A stretch of 33,369 nucleotides of DNA, taken from contig CANCAY010000020.1 of the NCBI GenBank assembly GCA_947374225.1, positions 1 through 33,369 of the forward strand. Direction: 5' to 3'. The notes below the pieces were generated by a model. That model searched no databases. It had not been told where the DNA came from and saw nothing but the letters and a program-made list of their open reading frames with translations. Both the position numbers and the translations under genes were made by a program. Below are positions 26,230 through 33,369 of the stretch, in pieces. Numbering within the stretch: position 1 is the first letter of the stretch; every line of letters begins with the position of its first letter. This DNA is from Chitinophagaceae bacterium (GTDB lineage: Bacteria > Bacteroidota > Bacteroidia > Chitinophagales > Chitinophagaceae).

Positions 26230-26778
26230 TTATTGTGTTTTAAACTCAGTTCTTATTTGCTCTCTTGTCATGCCCATTTTAATTTTTTCTTGTAAAGCAA
26301 TCATGGCATGTAATAATGCTTCTGGTCGAGGGGGGCAACCTGGTATATAAACATCCACTGGAATAATATGATCAGCACCTTTTACTACAGAGTAAGTATT
26401 ATAAAAGAAAGGGCCACCGCTAATAGCGCAAGCGCCCATGGCAATAACATATTTAGGGTCCGCCATTTGATCATATAATCGCTTTAATACGGGCGCCATT
26501 TTATTTACAATGGTACCTGCTATAATGATTACATCAGCTTGACGTGGAGAAGCTCTTGCAACTTCAAAACCAAATCGAGAGAAGTCATATTTAGCAGAGG
26601 CCGTAGACATCATTTCAATTCCGCAACAACTTGTTGCAAAGGATAGCGGCCATAAGGAGTTGCTACGTGCCCAATTGATAACACTATCAAAACTGCTCAC
26701 CACAATTCCACCGCCAGGCGTTTCATGAATGATGCCTGGAAATTTTTCATTCCCTTTTATGTTTTCTTTTAATTCCAT
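26230..26778 (-). CDS. nuoB: NADH-quinone oxidoreductase subunit B
   Basis: The 182-residue subunit carries the N2 cluster that reduces quinone. The ligands are the tandem C51-C52 ([11 protein letters not shown]), C117 (MGACAISGG) and C148 (PGCPPRPE), all present. [16 protein letters not shown] is also conserved. Its start overlaps the nuoA end by 10 bp, so translation is coupled. Length is normal. Confidence 0.95.
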   Translation of the reverse strand: MELKENIKGNEKFPGIIHETPGGGIVVSSFDSVINWARSNSLWPLSFATSCCGIEMMSTASAKYDFSRFGFEVARASPRQADVIIIAGTIVNKMAPVLKRLYDQMADPKYVIAMGACAISGGPFFYNTYSVVKGADHIIPVDVYIPGCPPRPEALLHAMIALQEKIKMGMTREQIRTEFKTQ

Positions 26779-27119
26779 TTTAACGCTCCTTTTTTATGAG
26801 CATACAAGAAGCCCATGAATAAAATAAATATAAAAATTAGAATTTCGAAAAGCGCTATCATACCCACTTTTTTAACCACCACAGCCCATGGGTAAAGGAA
26901 TACTAGTTCTACATCAAAAACGAGAAATAGTAAAGCGTATAGATAATATCCAACATTGAATTGATGCCATGGGGAAGTAGTGGTAGGAATACCACATTCA
27001 TATGCTTGTCCTTTTTGCGGGTTACTGCTTCCCTTTACAAATATTTTACCTACTAATATACCGCCTGCAGAAAAGGCAATTGCTGCAATAAGTAATGCAA
27101 TTAAGGAAATGGCTCCCAT
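26769..27119 (-). CDS. nuoA: NADH-quinone oxidoreductase subunit A
   Basis: The 116-residue membrane subunit has three helices. The first loop contains [10 protein letters not shown] with the conserved Cys of the quinone-entry loop, followed by [21 protein letters not shown], the family signature with conserved acidic residues. It is the first gene of the operon. No exact TAnnTTTG box was found in the 180 bp upstream, so the nuo promoter is not located. Confidence 0.95.
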   Translation of the reverse strand: MGAISLIALLIAAIAFSAGGILVGKIFVKGSSNPQKGQAYECGIPTTTSPWHQFNVGYYLYALLFLVFDVELVFLYPWAVVVKKVGMIALFEILIFIFILFMGFLYAHKKGALKWN

Positions 27120-27592
27120 AAGTATTGAATAAGATGTAAAAATTAATCCTACAGTAATTTACGAATAATAGTAATTAGATAGAATCTATTCTTGTCTTAT
27201 TTTAACCATATTCAGCGAACTCATTTTTCTTAATGCTATATAATGACCAATGTCATTCATTAAGAGATTATATAAACGTAAAATGGCTTAACTGTTTTTC
27301 ATTTAATTGAAACTTCAGCTAAGCCAAATTGCTTTGAAATTAATAAATTGGGAGAATGAGTGGAACTACTATAAAGGGCCTTTGTTCCACAATCTTACAG
27401 GTATCTCAGTTCCTAAATTTTGTAACAAGGAGTTCCTGAACCTTAACATAAAACGTTTGTATAATGATGCTTTCATACTAGTTAATACCCTAGCGTTAAA
27501 TAAGTAACCCATTTATAGTGTAAATAATACACAATAGGCATCTAACTAATTGATAGTCAATTAAAATAAATATTAAAATTTAGCTACAGTAC
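27120..27592. other. Gene-free, hairpin-rich intergenic region (473 bp)
   Basis: No convincing protein gene is seen. A 66-codon plus-strand frame (27307-27507) starts only with TTG and resembles nothing I know. Its minus strand has a short basic frame in the same area. Four inverted repeats stand out: AATGAC/GTCATT (27242-27257), a long one at 27284-27326, GTGTA/TACAC (27518-27532) and TAATTGA/TCAATTA (27547-27563). It must also hold the nuo promoter and the 3' end of the barrel-protein mRNA. A small RNA or a decayed mobile repeat is possible. Confidence 0.5.
27284..27326 (-). terminator. Long imperfect hairpin, likely minus-strand terminator
   Basis: TGGCTTA-A-CTG (27284-27294) pairs with CAG-C-TAAGCCA (27316-27326) with one mismatch. 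An inner TTTCA/TGAAA pairing closes a short loop. Read on the minus strand, the stem is followed by TTTTACGTTTATAT, which fits an intrinsic terminator ending transcripts from the barrel-protein side before the nuo operon. Confidence 0.45.
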
Positions 27593-28846
27593 TTAAAATA
27601 CTTCTCCTAAATTCATGAATATACCCTTGCTACCGCCTTCTCCAAAGCCATAATCTATGGCAATATTAGTGTTAGAGTGCTTATTTAATTTTACTCTTAT
27701 GCCAGCTCCATAACCGGACATGAGTCCTTTTATACTTTTTCCCTGACGTTCGGATACGCTTTGTACATTGGCAAAAACAACCCCTCCAATAAATCCATTT
27801 TCTGTAATACCAAAGCGATACTCTGATTCAGCGAATAATAATTTATCTCCTCTAAATCTGCCTTGTATATAACCACGACCTGTATTGCTATAGGCGTCCG
27901 AAGCGGTGGCTGGTAAATCTAGATAAGGGAGATTGCCCTTTAAATTCAACATATTGTAACTCCAAAAAGCTAAAATATTTTTACTGTCTTTATTAGGGAA
28001 AGGCAGATATTTTCGAATGTCTAACATTAAGGTTTGAGAAGGTCTATCTGATCCTAAAAATTCTAGGTTGTTTCTATACACTAAATTAAAATAAGAGCTA
28101 TTGGCAACTGGATTTACAATACTTTTTCGGGTATCATATAGCAAGTTTAACAGAAGACCAATAGTGGTAGAAGACTTACTCAAGCCATATTGTGTAAAGC
28201 CAACCAATGGCTTGTTAATAGTAGTGGTATCCACAATATTCCAGTGGTAGTCAATGTTTAAGCCTGGTCCAAAATATAAATTGGGTGCAATTCTTTTTAC
28301 AATAGACTGATGCATTTTGATATAGGAATAGTCCAACATGTCAAATAATTTCAAATCACTATTGGATCCAAGGCCAAAATCTTTTTGTGGATATTTCAAA
28401 TAAGACCAATTCGTGTTTACATTATATTCATTATTCTTCAGCCAGATATTGGAAACCAATTGACTTATTACTTGTTTATTTTGGGTGTACTTGATTTCTG
28501 TAGAAATGGTTGAATGATTGTCCATTGCAAGCTTTCCTGGTAGGACAATATTTGCATTTAATGAAGTAGCAAATTTGGTAGCCAAGCTATATTCTACTGC
28601 AGGTACAAATGTAAGATGAGACTTTGTTAATTTTTCGTCCTGGCTTCTTTGCTTATTTATTTTAAAGACTCGGTATATGCCGTCAACAAAATCAACCAGA
28701 GAGTCCTTCCCCGGTTGTTTGTAAAAAGCTAAAGTAAAAATATTTTTTTTATGTTTGGCAGTGGTACTGTCAATTCCTTGCGTATGGCCCAAGTTGAATG
28801 TAAAAAACGATAGTAATAAAAGAAGAGACTTTTTATGGAATGTCAT
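27593..28846 (-). CDS. Omp85-like outer-membrane beta-barrel protein without POTRA domains
   Basis: The 417-residue protein starts with a signal peptide (MTFHKKSLLLLLSFFTFNLG). The rest is rich in alternating, aromatic-flanked strands. GRGYIQGRFRGDKLLFAESE resembles the RGF/RGY loop and following strand of Omp85-family barrels, and the ending IFMNLGEVF, a C-terminal Phe, is typical of outer-membrane barrels. The about 90 residues before the barrel are too short for normal POTRA repeats. In Bacteroidota such proteins are annotated as surface-antigen D15 or BamA/TamA-like; their cargo is unknown. A TAACTTTG -7 box lies upstream. It follows the usp gene by 41 nt. Confidence 0.7.
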   Translation of the reverse strand: MTFHKKSLLLLLSFFTFNLGHTQGIDSTTAKHKKNIFTLAFYKQPGKDSLVDFVDGIYRVFKINKQRSQDEKLTKSHLTFVPAVEYSLATKFATSLNANIVLPGKLAMDNHSTISTEIKYTQNKQVISQLVSNIWLKNNEYNVNTNWSYLKYPQKDFGLGSNSDLKLFDMLDYSYIKMHQSIVKRIAPNLYFGPGLNIDYHWNIVDTTTINKPLVGFTQYGLSKSSTTIGLLLNLLYDTRKSIVNPVANSSYFNLVYRNNLEFLGSDRPSQTLMLDIRKYLPFPNKDSKNILAFWSYNMLNLKGNLPYLDLPATASDAYSNTGRGYIQGRFRGDKLLFAESEYRFGITENGFIGGVVFANVQSVSERQGKSIKGLMSGYGAGIRVKLNKHSNTNIAIDYGFGEGGSKGIFMNLGEVF

Positions 28847-28877
28847 GCTATTGATTTGAAATAAGAGTAATAGCTGA

Positions 28878-28885
28878 CAAAGTTA
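28878..28885 (-). promoter_or_regulatory. Possible -7 box for the barrel-protein gene
   Basis: On the minus strand this is TAACTTTG, an exact TAnnTTTG match, with a predicted start about 25 nt before the ATG at 28846. No -33 TTG was found at normal spacing. If used, the barrel gene is transcribed apart from the usp gene. Confidence 0.35.
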
Positions 28886-28887
28886 TA

Positions 28888-29331
28888 CTATTTCGACTTT
28901 TGTGGTATAATTAATACAGGTATAGTGGAGTGTCTGATAATATATTCAGCAGTACTACCTATAACTAAATGAGAAAAGCCAGTTCTGCCATGAGTTCCCA
29001 TTACGATATAGTCTGCTTTTGCTTCTTTTGCAAAGTCAATCACATCGAATTTAGGGTTGCCTATAGCAGTGTGTATTTCAATTTCCAATTCCTTATGGCT
29101 GTCTTTGATTTTATTTAGTTCAGACATGGCAAACTCTTTCTGAGAATTGTATATGTCTTCCCATTGTGTTGGTAACAATGACATGTCTGAATGTAAATAA
29201 TCCACATACATACTAATAATAGAAACTAAAGTAACTTTTGCATTCATATGACTTGCAAAAGCAAATGCTTCATTTAATATTGCTGAAGTAGATTCACTTA
29301 AGTCAACTGCAATAACGATATGCTTTTTCAT
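28888..29331 (-). CDS. Universal stress protein (UspA family, ATP-binding type)
   Basis: The 147-residue single-domain cytoplasmic protein has the usual N-terminal strand with an Asp (IVIAVDLSES). The ATP-binding motif G112-x2-G115-x9-G125-S126 sits in GTHGRTGFSHLVIGS, and the protein ends with STIPVLIIP. The motif predicts nucleotide binding, as in MJ0577-like members. Such proteins modulate survival under stress; a precise role cannot be read. It lies between the TonB receptor and barrel genes, 56 nt and 41 nt apart. A 10-bp palindrome ATTCATGAAT (29366-29375) lies just upstream and could be an operator. Confidence 0.92.
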   Translation of the reverse strand: MKKHIVIAVDLSESTSAILNEAFAFASHMNAKVTLVSIISMYVDYLHSDMSLLPTQWEDIYNSQKEFAMSELNKIKDSHKELEIEIHTAIGNPKFDVIDFAKEAKADYIVMGTHGRTGFSHLVIGSTAEYIIRHSTIPVLIIPQKSK

Positions 29332-29387
29332 ATTTATTAATTTTACTTAAAGTTACTAAATTAACATTCATGAATTTCTTATATGTC

Positions 29388-31556
29388 CTAAAACTGATAA
29401 GAAACAGTTATTCCTACATGTGCAGGGTCTCCCAAGTGAATGGCTCCGAAGTCGTAAGCATAAGCGATATACTTCTGCTTAGTTAAATTTCTACTCCATA
29501 GTTTGATACCGTATTTTTCGTTAGTGATTCCAACACTCAAATTCAAAATACTATAAGGGCTTTGATAGATATTGTTCGCTAAATCGAAGTAAGTTGTTCC
29601 TGTATATTTCCATTCTGCTCTAATAAAAGCATCTGTCTTACTAGTCCCAATTTTGTGATTGTATTGAGCAGCAAGGAATGAAGTTATGTCTGGAGTGAAT
29701 ATTTGTTTCTTTCCCGATAAGTCCACTGAGATTCCTTGTTGAGAAAGATTTAATGTTTCAAATTTAGCATCTGTGTAGCCAAAATTATATTGTAACGTTA
29801 ATCCCTTTACCGGCTTACTTAATAATTCAGCTTCAATACCCTTGCTATTTAGTTTTCCTATGTTTTTAGTAATAGTAATTGCGTCTGGTAGCACTAAGCT
29901 AGGTACTTGTGCGTCCTGGATTTTTGTATAGAACAAAGCAATATTGAATCTAAGCGTACGATCAAATAAGTCGTTTTTAAGACCTAATTCAAAGTTGTTA
30001 CTATATTCTGGTTTGTAACCAATTAAAGGAGGCTGAGAGGGGTCAGAACCTAATGGTGATAAGCCCCCAGTTCTAAATCCACGACTAAATAAAGCGTAAG
30101 CAAAACTGTTTTTATTTACTTGATAATCCAGTGATAATTTTGGAGATAATGCATTGAAATTAATTTTCGCACTTGCGTCTGGAGTGGTGGTATATTCAGT
30201 ATTGTCAGGCGCATGTTGGTATAAACCTAGTACTGATTGTGTTACTTGTTCATAATCATTTCTTAATCCTAAGTTGATGCTTAAATTATTTTGTATCGCG
30301 TAGCTTAATTGACCATAAAATGCGACTCCTTTTTTTATTGTTTTTGTGATATTCGTTAAGGCAAATAAAGAATCACCAACCATCATACTTGCGAATTCCC
30401 CAAACTGAGTTGCTTGTTTAACTGGAGCATCTTGATAAAATAAATAAGCGCCTGCAGTCCATTTAAATTTAGAATTCGATGTATTGGAAGAAGTAAATTT
30501 AAACTCTTGAGTAATCACTTTAATATTATTCCAGTCCTTACCATAATTGTTCTTTACTGTAATAATATCATAAGGAGAGAAGTCGCCATCTATAGGGTTG
30601 GTATAATAACGGTAATTGCTTTGATAAGCTGTTTGCGAATTAAAATTAAAATTAGTTCCGATATAATTCAATGATAGGGAGCTATTCAGTGTGTTGTCTA
30701 TCATTTTTGTAACTGCATTTTGATTTAATCTATATGGATTAATCATTGCTTCGTTTAGGTCCGCCACTAAAGGGAATGCACCATTGTTTTGTTGGATTCT
30801 ATTTTTAACATTCAATTTAGCAGACCATCTTTTGTTAATAAACCAGTTTAAATAGTAGTTGCTAGAAAAGCCATGTTGCTTGTCATAAGTTTGATTATTA
30901 AAATCATTTTTATAATAGCCATCTCTTGCATCATATAAGGCACTCATGCCAAAGAATAATTTATTTTTTAATAAGGGAGTTTTAAATCCTGCATTAATTC
31001 TTTGTTGGTTATAATCACCCAAGCTAATTTCTCCAAAACCGTTTGTCTTATTAGTGGGTTCTTTAGTAATAATATTAATTACTCCACCCATTGAGTTTCT
31101 ACCGTATAAAGTGCCTTGCGGCCCACGTAATACTTCTATTCGTGCAATATCAAATAGAGAAGGTATATAAGTGTCTAAGCTAAATTGATTTACACCGTCA
31201 ATGTATACCGCAACGGTAGGATCGTAAGATGTTGTTGCTATACCTCTTATTGAAGTTGCATTTCTTGCATCCCCAGGGTCTGCACTATAAGTATTAGGAA
31301 TAATAGACGACAGGCCTTTGATATCCCAAATTTGTAATGCTTTTATCTGTTTTGCGTCTAAGCTTGAGACTGCTAATGGTATTTTTTGCAAGTATTCTGC
31401 TCTTTTCTGAGCAGTTACAATGACTTGCTCTAGTTGATTTGTAGAGTCTTTCTTTGCTGCCTTGTTAGTATTTTGAGCTATCACTGATATCGGGAAAACT
31501 GCTATTGCAATTAGCATATTTACAGTATAAGTTGTCTTTAATTTGCTGAAGTTCAT
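29388..31556 (-). CDS. TonB-dependent outer-membrane receptor
   Basis: The 722-residue protein has a signal peptide (about 1-28, ending in VIAQ) and a TonB-box-like EQVIVTAQ (43-50). A plug domain of about 100 residues follows, with SSIIPNTYS, AVYIDGV and RGPQGTLYGRNSMGGVINI, then a barrel ending in VSYQF. It lacks the N-terminal carboxypeptidase-like domain and any SusD partner, so it is not a SusC-type glycan importer. It looks like the FyuA/pesticin-type receptors found in many Proteobacteria, which take up siderophores or small hydrophobic compounds. The ligand is not readable. It is divergent from a 7TM-AraC regulator that may control it. Confidence 0.9.
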   Translation of the reverse strand: MNFSKLKTTYTVNMLIAIAVFPISVIAQNTNKAAKKDSTNQLEQVIVTAQKRAEYLQKIPLAVSSLDAKQIKALQIWDIKGLSSIIPNTYSADPGDARNATSIRGIATTSYDPTVAVYIDGVNQFSLDTYIPSLFDIARIEVLRGPQGTLYGRNSMGGVINIITKEPTNKTNGFGEISLGDYNQQRINAGFKTPLLKNKLFFGMSALYDARDGYYKNDFNNQTYDKQHGFSSNYYLNWFINKRWSAKLNVKNRIQQNNGAFPLVADLNEAMINPYRLNQNAVTKMIDNTLNSSLSLNYIGTNFNFNSQTAYQSNYRYYTNPIDGDFSPYDIITVKNNYGKDWNNIKVITQEFKFTSSNTSNSKFKWTAGAYLFYQDAPVKQATQFGEFASMMVGDSLFALTNITKTIKKGVAFYGQLSYAIQNNLSINLGLRNDYEQVTQSVLGLYQHAPDNTEYTTTPDASAKINFNALSPKLSLDYQVNKNSFAYALFSRGFRTGGLSPLGSDPSQPPLIGYKPEYSNNFELGLKNDLFDRTLRFNIALFYTKIQDAQVPSLVLPDAITITKNIGKLNSKGIEAELLSKPVKGLTLQYNFGYTDAKFETLNLSQQGISVDLSGKKQIFTPDITSFLAAQYNHKIGTSKTDAFIRAEWKYTGTTYFDLANNIYQSPYSILNLSVGITNEKYGIKLWSRNLTKQKYIAYAYDFGAIHLGDPAHVGITVSYQF

Positions 31557-31573
31557 ATTAGTAAAATTGTTAG

Positions 31574-31581
31574 CAAATATA
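31574..31581 (-). promoter_or_regulatory. Possible -7 box for the TonB receptor gene
   Basis: On the minus strand this is TATATTTG, matching TAnnTTTG, about 18 nt from the receptor ATG. A -33 TTG is absent at the usual distance, which would fit a promoter that needs an activator. Confidence 0.4.
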
Positions 31582-31592
31582 TTGTTAACTAC

Positions 31593-31701
31593 ATGAACCT
31601 CATAATTTTAATGGAGGAATGGTAGGGTGAAATAGATGTTTATTTGAGTTTGGATAGAGAATATGGCTAACTCGACTTTTTTCGATAAATTGCAGGTTCA
31701 T
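31593..31701. promoter_or_regulatory. Inverted ATGAACCT sites in the receptor/AraC divergent region
   Basis: ATGAACCT at 31593-31600 and its exact reverse complement AGGTTCAT at 31694-31701 lie near the -33 region of the receptor promoter and 24 bp upstream of the AraC-family ATG, respectively. Their symmetric placement suggests half-sites for the AraC-family protein. An 8-bp match can arise by chance. Confidence 0.3.
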
Positions 31702-31724
31702 ATTAAGACCTAATTTCCCCTTTG

Positions 31725-32909
31725 ATGTTATTATATATTACAATTTTAGGATTTTTTATTACTGCTTTACTTGCTTTAAATATTAAACAAACCAATAAGG
31801 CTAATATTTATTTAATCGTATTGCTCATAATAAATAATATTTATTCACTTGCGCATTATGCTACTATTTATTCAAATAACAAATATTTTGTAGCAGTCAT
31901 GTTGGTTCATTTTACACCTCTTTATATGTTATCGGGTCCAGCCTTATATTTTTATGTAAGAGGAGTTTTGACAGACGATTTTAAATTGCGCAAATTTGAC
32001 TTTCTTCATTTTATTCCTGCCATTTTATATTTTATTAATGTAAGTGGATTTTTATTTATGGGGTGGGACGAAAAATTAATTTTTGCTCAAAAAGTTATTG
32101 TTAATACTTCAGAGATAATTCATATTAAAACTTTGTTTTTATCTGGGACTTTCAATTACATTATCAGACCTACCTCTGGCCTTATCTACGCTATTACAGC
32201 ATCAGTAATGGTATATAAGCATCAGTCTACCAATAAACTATCTGAAAAGCAAACCTCCTTAATTTATACCTGGCTTAAGGTGTTAATATTCACATTAATT
32301 ATAATTTATTGTAGCTTTTTTTTATTTTCAATTTTATCTTTAGAGTCATTAAGTTATAAAGTAGCTTCCTCCAATGGATTCTCCCTTTTGGTATCTGTTT
32401 TCCTTGGCTTGGTAGTGCTTAATTGTTCTTTATTTTTCTTCCCTAATATATTGTATGGACTTCCGCAATTGGATTATGTCATAAACACCAAGCAGCAAAA
32501 ATTGCCTATTTCAAATAATTCAGTTGAAGAAGTTAAAAAACAGTACAAAAGCTTTGAGATTTCGGACGAAAAACTCCTCCTTTTAAAATACAAAGTGGAT
32601 AAGTATTGTGAATCAAAGCCTTACTTAAAGCCTGACTTTAATCTTACGGTGATGTCTTCTGACACTGACATTCCGGTCCACCATTTGAGTTATTTCTTTA
32701 ATGAATACTTGAAGATTAATTTTAATACGTGGAAAAACGATCATAAAATTGATCATATTATTGAATTAATTAGGGAAGGGTCAAATGAAATTCTGACACT
32801 TGATGCACTTTCCAAGCAAGCTGGTTTTGTTTCGAGAACCACTTTTTTTAATGCCTTTAAGCAAAAAATGGGCATTACACCATCCGAATATCTATCTACT
32901 ATCGACTAA
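31725..32909 (+). CDS. Membrane-anchored 7TM AraC-family transcriptional regulator
   Basis: The ATG at 31725 gives 394 residues; a TTG one codon earlier is less likely. The N-terminal half has seven hydrophobic helices over about residues 1-240 (for example YITILGFFITALLALNI, FLHFIPAILYFINVSGFLF and VSVFLGLVVLNCSLFFFP). A linker follows, then a C-terminal AraC domain over about 300-392 with two helix-turn-helices (VHHLSYFFNEYLKINFNTW and LDALSKQAGFVSRTTFFNAF) and the closing GITPSEYL. A DNA-binding domain tethered to the inner membrane suggests direct sensing of a membrane or periplasmic signal. It is divergent from the TonB receptor, 168 bp away, which is its most likely target. The stop codon lies in the loop of a hairpin. 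Confidence 0.88.
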   Translation: MLLYITILGFFITALLALNIKQTNKANIYLIVLLIINNIYSLAHYATIYSNNKYFVAVMLVHFTPLYMLSGPALYFYVRGVLTDDFKLRKFDFLHFIPAILYFINVSGFLFMGWDEKLIFAQKVIVNTSEIIHIKTLFLSGTFNYIIRPTSGLIYAITASVMVYKHQSTNKLSEKQTSLIYTWLKVLIFTLIIIYCSFFLFSILSLESLSYKVASSNGFSLLVSVFLGLVVLNCSLFFFPNILYGLPQLDYVINTKQQKLPISNNSVEEVKKQYKSFEISDEKLLLLKYKVDKYCESKPYLKPDFNLTVMSSDTDIPVHHLSYFFNEYLKINFNTWKNDHKIDHIIELIREGSNEILTLDALSKQAGFVSRTTFFNAFKQKMGITPSEYLSTID

Positions 32910-32937
32910 ACTCGATAGTTTGTCGTCTTTTTCTAAA
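32898..32937 (+). terminator. Intrinsic terminator of the AraC-family gene
   Basis: ACTATCGA (32898-32905) pairs perfectly with TCGATAGT (32912-32919) around a CTAAAC loop, followed by a T-rich tract TTGTCGTCTTTTTCT. The TAA stop codon (32907-32909) lies inside the loop, so the left arm is coding. Confidence 0.6.
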
Positions 32938-33025
32938 TCTGTACAAAGTTTGGACCTTAGATTTTCTACTAGGTATATTAAGTATCTAATTTGCGCGCCC
33001 GTATTAAAGGAGTATTGAATTCTTG

Positions 33026-33038
33026 TGTCACAATGACA
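33026..33038. promoter_or_regulatory. Small inverted repeat upstream of the last gene
   Basis: TGTCA and TGACA flank CAA, about 40 bp before the ATG at 33077. It could be an operator for the downstream gene. No exact TAnnTTTG box was found between 32910 and 33076. Confidence 0.25.
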
Positions 33039-33076
33039 TAATCCTTTTATCCGCATTTATAGAAATTAATATATAT

Positions 33077-33369
33077 ATGTCAAAAAGAAAAACTTTCTTA
33101 TTACCGTTTATTTTAATGTGTTTAGCATTTTCAGTTCAAGCACAAAATGCTAGTTCAAATCCAAAAAAGGAGCAGAAATTCAATTTCAAAAAGTTATTAT
33201 CTGCACATGCTTTTGAAGTTAAAAAAGACTTTACCAAAACTTGGGATAAAGTCTTTGTAGATTTCACAGACAATGAGCTGTATTTAACTGCTGGGATGAA
33301 CTTTTCTAAGCAAAATATCAAAGCGGGAGGCTATAACTCCTCTTTCAACTACGATTTATCAGATTACAA
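33077..33369 (+). CDS. Secreted or envelope protein, 3' partial
   Basis: An ATG at 33077 opens a frame that runs to the window edge, giving about 97 residues. It starts with a clear signal peptide: MSKRKTFLLPFILMCLAF, then SVQAQ with likely cleavage near AQA. Next comes a Lys-rich stretch (NPKKEQKFNFKKLL), then DNELYLTAGMNFSKQNIKAG, an alternating pattern as in beta-barrel or beta-sandwich envelope proteins. It might be an outer-membrane protein, but too little is present to name a family. It is encoded on the same strand as the AraC-family gene, after its terminator, so it has its own promoter. Confidence 0.6.
   Translation, partial: MSKRKTFLLPFILMCLAFSVQAQNASSNPKKEQKFNFKKLLSAHAFEVKKDFTKTWDKVFVDFTDNELYLTAGMNFSKQNIKAGGYNSSFNYDLSDY

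Noticed and set aside
27307..27507. 66-codon plus-strand frame in the intergenic region
   Set aside because: It has only a TTG start inside a hairpin, no ribosome site and no recognisable domain. It is kept as part of the intergenic description instead.
29388..31556. SusC-type glycan uptake system
   Set aside because: There is no SusD gene and no N-terminal carboxypeptidase-like domain; the plug and TonB box match the FyuA-like class.

Overview
The window is AT-rich DNA that reads as a chromosomal segment of a Bacteroidota bacterium. The family is probably Chitinophagaceae (Sediminibacterium-like); that placement is a judgement from gene content, not a search. Three things support the phylum: several intergenic regions carry the Bacteroidota -7 box TAnnTTTG, ribosome binding sites are weak, and the gene families fit (zeaxanthin-type crt operon with its own ECF sigma factor, NagX-like membrane protein, 7TM-AraC regulator). 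I see no insertion sequence, phage gene or CRISPR array.

Left part (1-5861): cell-envelope sugars. A 5'-truncated gene encodes an AmgK-like sugar kinase fused to a RapZ C-terminal domain. A MurU-like nucleotidyltransferase follows, and a NagX-like multispan protein is encoded convergently. Together they look like a peptidoglycan amino-sugar recycling module. Next come rfbB, rfbC and rfbA (dTDP-4-keto-rhamnose synthesis) behind a good Bacteroidota promoter.

Pigment region (5903-11531): a MerR-type regulator with a cobalamin-binding domain keeps the W-x9-EH and ExHxxG motifs of CarH/LitR photoreceptors. After it come an intergenic region full of TTGTTTA repeats, an ECF sigma factor, and crtI, crtB, crtZ and crtY. 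The reading is a B12-based light sensor controlling a sigma factor that drives zeaxanthin synthesis. A tRNA-Arg(CCG), a FrnE-like DsbA-family protein and an SDR reductase follow.

Energy region (27119 down to 13205, minus strand): nuoA-B-C-D-H-I-J-K-L-M-N is an 11-gene complex I operon with no nuoE, nuoF or nuoG between nuoD and nuoH. A small unknown gene and a full-length pyruvate:ferredoxin/flavodoxin oxidoreductase follow on the same strand. This suggests that ferredoxin or flavodoxin, rather than NADH, could feed this complex.

Right part (27120-33369): a gene-free, hairpin-rich stretch is followed by minus-strand genes for an Omp85-like beta-barrel, a universal stress protein and a TonB-dependent receptor. 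A divergent 7TM-AraC regulator comes next, then the start of a secreted or envelope protein cut by the window edge.
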